Source: Sphingorhabdus sp. EL138
GTDB taxonomy: Bacteria > Pseudomonadota > Alphaproteobacteria > Sphingomonadales > Sphingomonadaceae
Assembly: GCF_945882965.1 (NCBI RefSeq)
Contig: NZ_CAMCWY010000014.1
Span: 1-64,000, forward strand
Direction: 5' to 3'
Length of the DNA: 64,000 nt
Shown here: one piece after another, positions 61,017 through 64,000 of the stretch
Numbering within the stretch: position 1 is the first letter of the stretch
How the letters are laid out: every line of letters starts with the position of its first letter
Position numbers and translations under genes: made by a program
The notes under the pieces: model-generated
Databases searched by the model: none
Seen by the model: only the letters and a program-made list of their open reading frames with translations
What the model was told of the DNA's origin: nothing

Positions 61017-62429
61017 TTGGAACATGTTGCTCCTCCCGCTTGGGTTATGCTCGCTTATTTGATTTCGGGCGTATTTTTCATATCGGCGCTGCGCGGACTA
61101 TCGTCGCCAGCAACCTCGCAACGCGGTAACCGCTTCGGCATGGCCGGTATGTTGATTGCCGTGGTTACGACCTTAGTCACGCATGAAGTTGCGTCCTTGC
61201 CTGAAATCCTCGGTGCAATCGCCATCGGCGGCGGCATTGGTTGGGTTACGGCACGCAAGATTGCCATGACCGACATGCCGCAGCTTGTTGCTGCGTTCCA
61301 TTCCCTCGTTGGTATGGCCGCAGTGCTGGTGGCTGCCGCCGCCTTCCTCAACCCCGTTGCCTTTGGCATTGTCGGCGCAGATGGCCTTATAAACCCGGTC
61401 AGCCGTGTTGAAATGGGCTTGGGCATAGCGATTGGCGCAATCACCTTTTCAGGGTCAGTCATCGCGTTTCTTAAGCTGGCGGGCAAAATGTCGGGCGCGC
61501 CAATCCTTTTGCCGCTTCGCCATGTGATTAACCTGAGCACTTTGGCGGCGATCCTTGGCCTCATTGGCTACTTCACTGTTGACCAAAGCCCTTGGATTTT
61601 CTGGACCGTTACCGCGCTTGCGTTCCTCATTGGCTTCTTGCTCATCATTCCTATCGGCGGCGCGGATATGCCCGTCGTGGTATCGATGCTGAACAGCTAT
61701 TCCGGTTGGGCCGCCGCCGCCATGGGCTTTACGCTGCATAATACGGCGATGATTATAACAGGCGCATTGGTGGGCTCTTCGGGCGCGATTTTGTCCTACA
61801 TCATGTGCAAAGCCATGAACCGCAGCTTCATCAGCGTTATTGCAGGCGGTTTCGGCGCGGAGGCGGCTGTCTCCAACGGCGAAGCCAAGGAGCAGCGTCC
61901 ATGGAAACGCGGCTCTGCCGAAGATGCAGCCTATATGATGCAACAGGCCGAAAGCGTTATCATCGTGCCTGGATACGGCATGGCGGTTGCGCAGGCGCAG
62001 CATATCTTGCGCGAAATGGCAGATGTTTTGAAGAAACAGGGCGTTTCGGTAAAATATGCCATCCACCCTGTTGCGGGACGTATGCCCGGCCATATGAACG
62101 TTTTGTTGGCCGAGGCATCGGTGCCTTATGATGAGGTTTTCGAGCTTGAGGATATCAACAGCGAATTTGCGCAAGCCGATGTCGCCTTCATCATTGGTGC
62201 CAACGACGTTGTGAACCCTGCGGCGAAAACCGACAAGACGTCGCCGATTTACGGTATGCCGGTGTTTGACGTGGACAAGGCAAAGACAGTGTTCTTCGTC
62301 AAGCGTTCCATGGGCGGCGTTGGCTATGCGGGCGTTGACAATGACGTGTTCTACATGGATCAAACGATGATGCTTCTCGCCGATGCGAAGAAGATGTGTG
62401 AAGACATTGTCAAGGCATTGCAGCACTAA
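61017..62429 (+). CDS. pntB: NAD(P) transhydrogenase subunit beta
   Basis: Membrane plus NADP(H)-binding subunit of 470 residues. The first half has about nine helices (SLVGMAAVLVAAAAFLNP). The second half is the NADP domain with GYGMAVAQAQH, HPVAGRMPGHMNVLLAEA and GANDVVNPAA. The start is TTG at 61017, two bases after the pntAB stop, with AAAGGAG eight bases upstream. It completes the pnt operon. Confidence 0.95.
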   Translation: MEHVAPPAWVMLAYLISGVFFISALRGLSSPATSQRGNRFGMAGMLIAVVTTLVTHEVASLPEILGAIAIGGGIGWVTARKIAMTDMPQLVAAFHSLVGMAAVLVAAAAFLNPVAFGIVGADGLINPVSRVEMGLGIAIGAITFSGSVIAFLKLAGKMSGAPILLPLRHVINLSTLAAILGLIGYFTVDQSPWIFWTVTALAFLIGFLLIIPIGGADMPVVVSMLNSYSGWAAAAMGFTLHNTAMIITGALVGSSGAILSYIMCKAMNRSFISVIAGGFGAEAAVSNGEAKEQRPWKRGSAEDAAYMMQQAESVIIVPGYGMAVAQAQHILREMADVLKKQGVSVKYAIHPVAGRMPGHMNVLLAEASVPYDEVFELEDINSEFAQADVAFIIGANDVVNPAAKTDKTSPIYGMPVFDVDKAKTVFFVKRSMGGVGYAGVDNDVFYMDQTMMLLADAKKMCEDIVKALQH

Positions 62430-62460
62430 CGATAGCCTATGCCGTGGACCTATCTCCATC

Positions 62461-62544
62461 GCTCCAACGAAAGCTGGAGCCCAAAGCGACCTGCGGTTTA
62501 AACTGACAGGCGTAACACGTCCCGGCCTGCGCTGGGGCGTCGGC
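62461..62544. repeat. Diverged palindromic repeats, family 2-like
   Basis: 62461-62489 holds GCTCCA and TGGAGC arms, and 62518-62544 the inverse-oriented unit with GGCCTGCGCTGGGGCG. Compared with 37107-37135 the arms changed from GCCCCA/TGGGGC to GCTCCA/TGGAGC, a paired change. They lie between pntB and the racemase gene. Confidence 0.5.
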
Positions 62545-62563
62545 ATTTGAAGGACAAAAAAAC

Positions 62564-63262
62564 ATGCGAAAACTGGGGCTGATCGGTGGGTTAAGCTGGT
62601 ATTCCACTGAACTATATTACGCACGTATCAATAAACAGGTCCTGTGGCGGACCAACGGGACATGTAATGCGCCGTTGCTGATCGAGAGCCTCAATCTCTG
62701 CGACGACGGCAAGGCTAGCGCTCTAGAAGACTGGGTTCATGTGGCAGATATGCTGATCGCGTCGGCCCGCCGTCTGGAGCAAGCTGGTGCCACTGCCTTG
62801 CTCATTTGCGCCAACAGCATGCATAAAGTGTTTGATGACGTCGCTGGAGCGGTTTCGATCCCGATCATCCACATTGCCGAAGCTGTCGGTGAGAAGATGA
62901 AGGCTGACGCGGTTCCTTCTGCTGCGTTATTAGGTAGGGCAAGTGTCATGGCCGAAAATTGGTATCGTCAGAGGCTGGTTAAGCACGGCGTTTCATTGTT
63001 GCCCGCCGAAATGGACGATGTGAAAGAACTAGAACGCATCATTTATGAAGAGCTAAAGCACGGTCTGATAAAACGCGATTCCGAACGGATATTGAAAACG
63101 ATTATCACGGAAATTGATCAGGAAGGTATCAAAGCGGTTGTTCTGGGTTGTACCGAATTATGCAAGCTGGTCGATACCAAAGCCAATGTCCTGCCTATTT
63201 ATGACAGCACCGAAATTCATGCCGACGCAGGGGTCGACTGGATTCTTGGGGATGCAATTTAA
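62564..63262 (+). CDS. Aspartate/glutamate racemase family protein
   Basis: Cofactor-independent amino-acid racemase of 232 residues. The two catalytic-cysteine motifs are ICANSMHKV (first Cys; the family usually has CNT or CAN-T-MH) and VVLGCTELCKLV (second Cys). IGGLSWYSTELYY at the N-terminus and IHIAEAVG fit the YgeA-type branch with broad substrate range. The ATG follows a purine-rich stretch (GAAGGACAAAAAAAC). It stands alone between repeats and hspQ. Confidence 0.88.
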   Translation: MRKLGLIGGLSWYSTELYYARINKQVLWRTNGTCNAPLLIESLNLCDDGKASALEDWVHVADMLIASARRLEQAGATALLICANSMHKVFDDVAGAVSIPIIHIAEAVGEKMKADAVPSAALLGRASVMAENWYRQRLVKHGVSLLPAEMDDVKELERIIYEELKHGLIKRDSERILKTIITEIDQEGIKAVVLGCTELCKLVDTKANVLPIYDSTEIHADAGVDWILGDAI

Positions 63263-63296
63263 CTCTGCTTGGCCATCGCCGCCATGCCAAGCACAT

Positions 63297-63647
63297 TTAC
63301 TGACGCATAAGCCGTTTGAGTTGATACTGGTCGCCATTCCACCCTTCAAATATAGCATCTATCCCGGGGTGGTTGATTGGCCCTTGCTGATGGTCGGCAA
63401 GTAAATTCTGCTGGCTCACATAAGCGATATAGCTGTTCTCTGCATTTTCGGCGAACAAATGGTAAAATGGCTGGCTCTTGGAAGGCCTCACGGAATCGGG
63501 GATGGACTGATACCACTCCTCGCTATTGGCAAAAACAGGGTCAATGTCGAACACCACGCCACGAAAATTGAATAAGCGATGGCGCACGACATCACCGATC
63601 GAAAATGCCGTTTCAACAATGTCGGGAGCGATTGTTTGATGATTCAT
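63297..63647 (-). CDS. hspQ: Heat shock protein HspQ (YccV-like)
   Basis: Small factor of 116 residues that in enterobacteria is heat-inducible and enhances Lon proteolysis; the domain is also named hemimethylated-DNA-binding. Family features: FSIGDVVRHRLFNFRGVVFDIDP, and WYQSIPDSVRPSKSQPFYHL, then YVSQQNLL. The ATG at 63647 is chosen for family fit although no ribosome binding site is evident; a TTG at 63698 would extend it. It converges on the racemase gene and diverges from tRNA-Ser. Confidence 0.88.
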   Translation of the reverse strand: MNHQTIAPDIVETAFSIGDVVRHRLFNFRGVVFDIDPVFANSEEWYQSIPDSVRPSKSQPFYHLFAENAENSYIAYVSQQNLLADHQQGPINHPGIDAIFEGWNGDQYQLKRLMRQ

Positions 63648-63779
63648 ATGCACAATATCGTATCTTCTCGCGTGCAAATCAACCTTGTGGCTTGGCAAAG
63701 CAAAAAACTTCGGTTAATGGCCCCGCTCTGCCATAGGAATGCGCTGTTTTTACGGCACTGACCAGTCCCTATGCATTGC

Positions 63780-63869
63780 GGAGAGATGGCTGAGTGGTCG
63801 AAAGCACCGCACTCGAAATGCGGCGTGCCGGTGACGGTACCTAGGGTTCGAATCCCTATCTCTCCGCCA
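63780..63869 (+). tRNA. tRNA-Ser (anticodon CGA)
   Basis: 90 nt with a full cloverleaf. The acceptor GGAGAGA pairs with TCTCTCC. The anticodon stem CCGCA/TGCGG holds loop CTCGAAA with anticodon CGA, reading UCG. A long variable arm typical of serine tRNAs (GTGCCGGTGACGGTAC) and the T loop GGTTCGAATCC follow. The 3' CCA is encoded. Confidence 0.97.
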
Positions 63870-63930
63870 GTTCATTTGCACCCTATAAAACCTTGCATTT
63901 ACAACGATTTGGATCCACCGAAAATGCTAC

Positions 63931-63953
63931 TGCGTACCTAGAATGCGTACCTA
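63931..63953. repeat. Direct repeat TGCGTACCTA, possible integrase arm sites
   Basis: TGCGTACCTA occurs at 63931-63940 and 63944-63953, 62 bp beyond the end of tRNA-Ser. Such short TGCGTACC repeats next to a tRNA 3' end resemble arm-type sites of tyrosine recombinases. The window ends before any integrase gene can be seen. Confidence 0.4.
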
Positions 63954-64000
63954 AGGACTGATTTTGCTAGGTGGAAACAGGACAAGTTTGGGTGCTCTAT

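Noticed and set aside
61455-62624. 389-codon open frame antisense to pntB
   Set aside because: Same shadow effect; pntB is intact and no domain is visible in the antisense product.
63297-63647. Link between HspQ's hemimethylated-DNA-binding domain name and CcrM methylation
   Set aside because: The name comes from enterobacterial GATC work; nothing in this sequence ties HspQ to GANTC.

Overview
The window looks like a chromosomal stretch of an alphaproteobacterium of the order Sphingomonadales (Sphingorhabdus/Sphingopyxis-like). This rests on the proteins themselves and the gene order: tig-clpP-clpX, rimP-nusA-ylxR-infB-rbfA-truB-rpsO-pnp, rnhB-ccrM-folP, a ChpT phosphotransferase, an aa3-oxidase subunit IV peptide in front of a split transhydrogenase, and a large Oar-like TonB-dependent receptor. 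Almost all of it is core genome. No rRNA, CRISPR array or complete insertion sequence was seen. Starts below were re-chosen from ribosome binding sites, stop/start overlaps and family N-termini, so many genes are shorter than their longest open frame.

Layout. 1-7.4 kb: trigger factor, ClpP (with a heat-shock-type promoter), ClpX and a TonB-dependent receptor. 7.4-10.1 kb, minus strand: rluD-rpoH-mtgA. 10.1-11.2 kb: a JAMM-domain protein and the cell-cycle phosphotransferase ChpT. 11.3-14.2 kb, minus: GNAT, DUF1285, CoA-type Nudix and CCA-adding enzyme, partly coupled by 4-nt overlaps. 14.3-16.3 kb: a DUF1499 membrane protein and a lipoprotein sugar dehydrogenase, convergent over a hairpin. 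16.5-26.8 kb: the translation/RNA operon with thymidine kinase inserted. 26.9-32 kb: bamD, recN, a small secreted protein and ligA. 32-32.5 kb: palindromic repeats and a decayed phenylalanine hydroxylase gene. 32.6-34.2 kb: prmA and an SDR. 34.4-37.1 kb: sdhCDA without sdhB. 37.1-37.6 kb: inverted repeats around a broken GIY-YIG gene. 37.6-45.9 kb: carbon metabolism (flavin monooxygenase, LysE exporter, lactate-type dehydrogenase, 3-hydroxybutyrate dehydrogenase, isocitrate lyase and its divergent ScfR/RamB-type regulator, GntR regulator, nitroreductase). 46-50.9 kb: a peptide transporter followed by two exported amidohydrolase-family proteins and an NnrU-like membrane protein. 50.9-53.2 kb: aldo/keto reductase and dicarboxylate-type symporter. 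53.3-58.8 kb: glmM, a ThiD-VOC fusion, rnhB, ccrM and folP. 58.8-62.4 kb: a DUF2177 protein and the pnt operon. 62.5-64 kb: an amino-acid racemase, hspQ and tRNA-Ser(CGA), followed at the very edge by a direct repeat resembling integrase arm sites.

How the parts connect. ChpT and CcrM belong to the alphaproteobacterial cell-cycle circuit, and seven copies of CcrM's own target GANTC are packed into 163 bp in front of ccrM; this is the most striking regulatory signal here. RpoH is encoded in the window, and a good RpoH-like promoter precedes clpP. Isocitrate lyase and its likely regulator diverge from a shared region carrying three TTGTAAT copies. Two families of palindromic repeats show compensatory base changes between copies. 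Two pseudogenes (phenylalanine hydroxylase and GIY-YIG nuclease) sit next to those repeats. No large, clearly novel multi-gene system was found; the best leads are the GANTC array, the ThiD-VOC fusion, the paired catalytic/degenerate amidohydrolases, a 52-residue protein behind aceA, and the tRNA-Ser edge.
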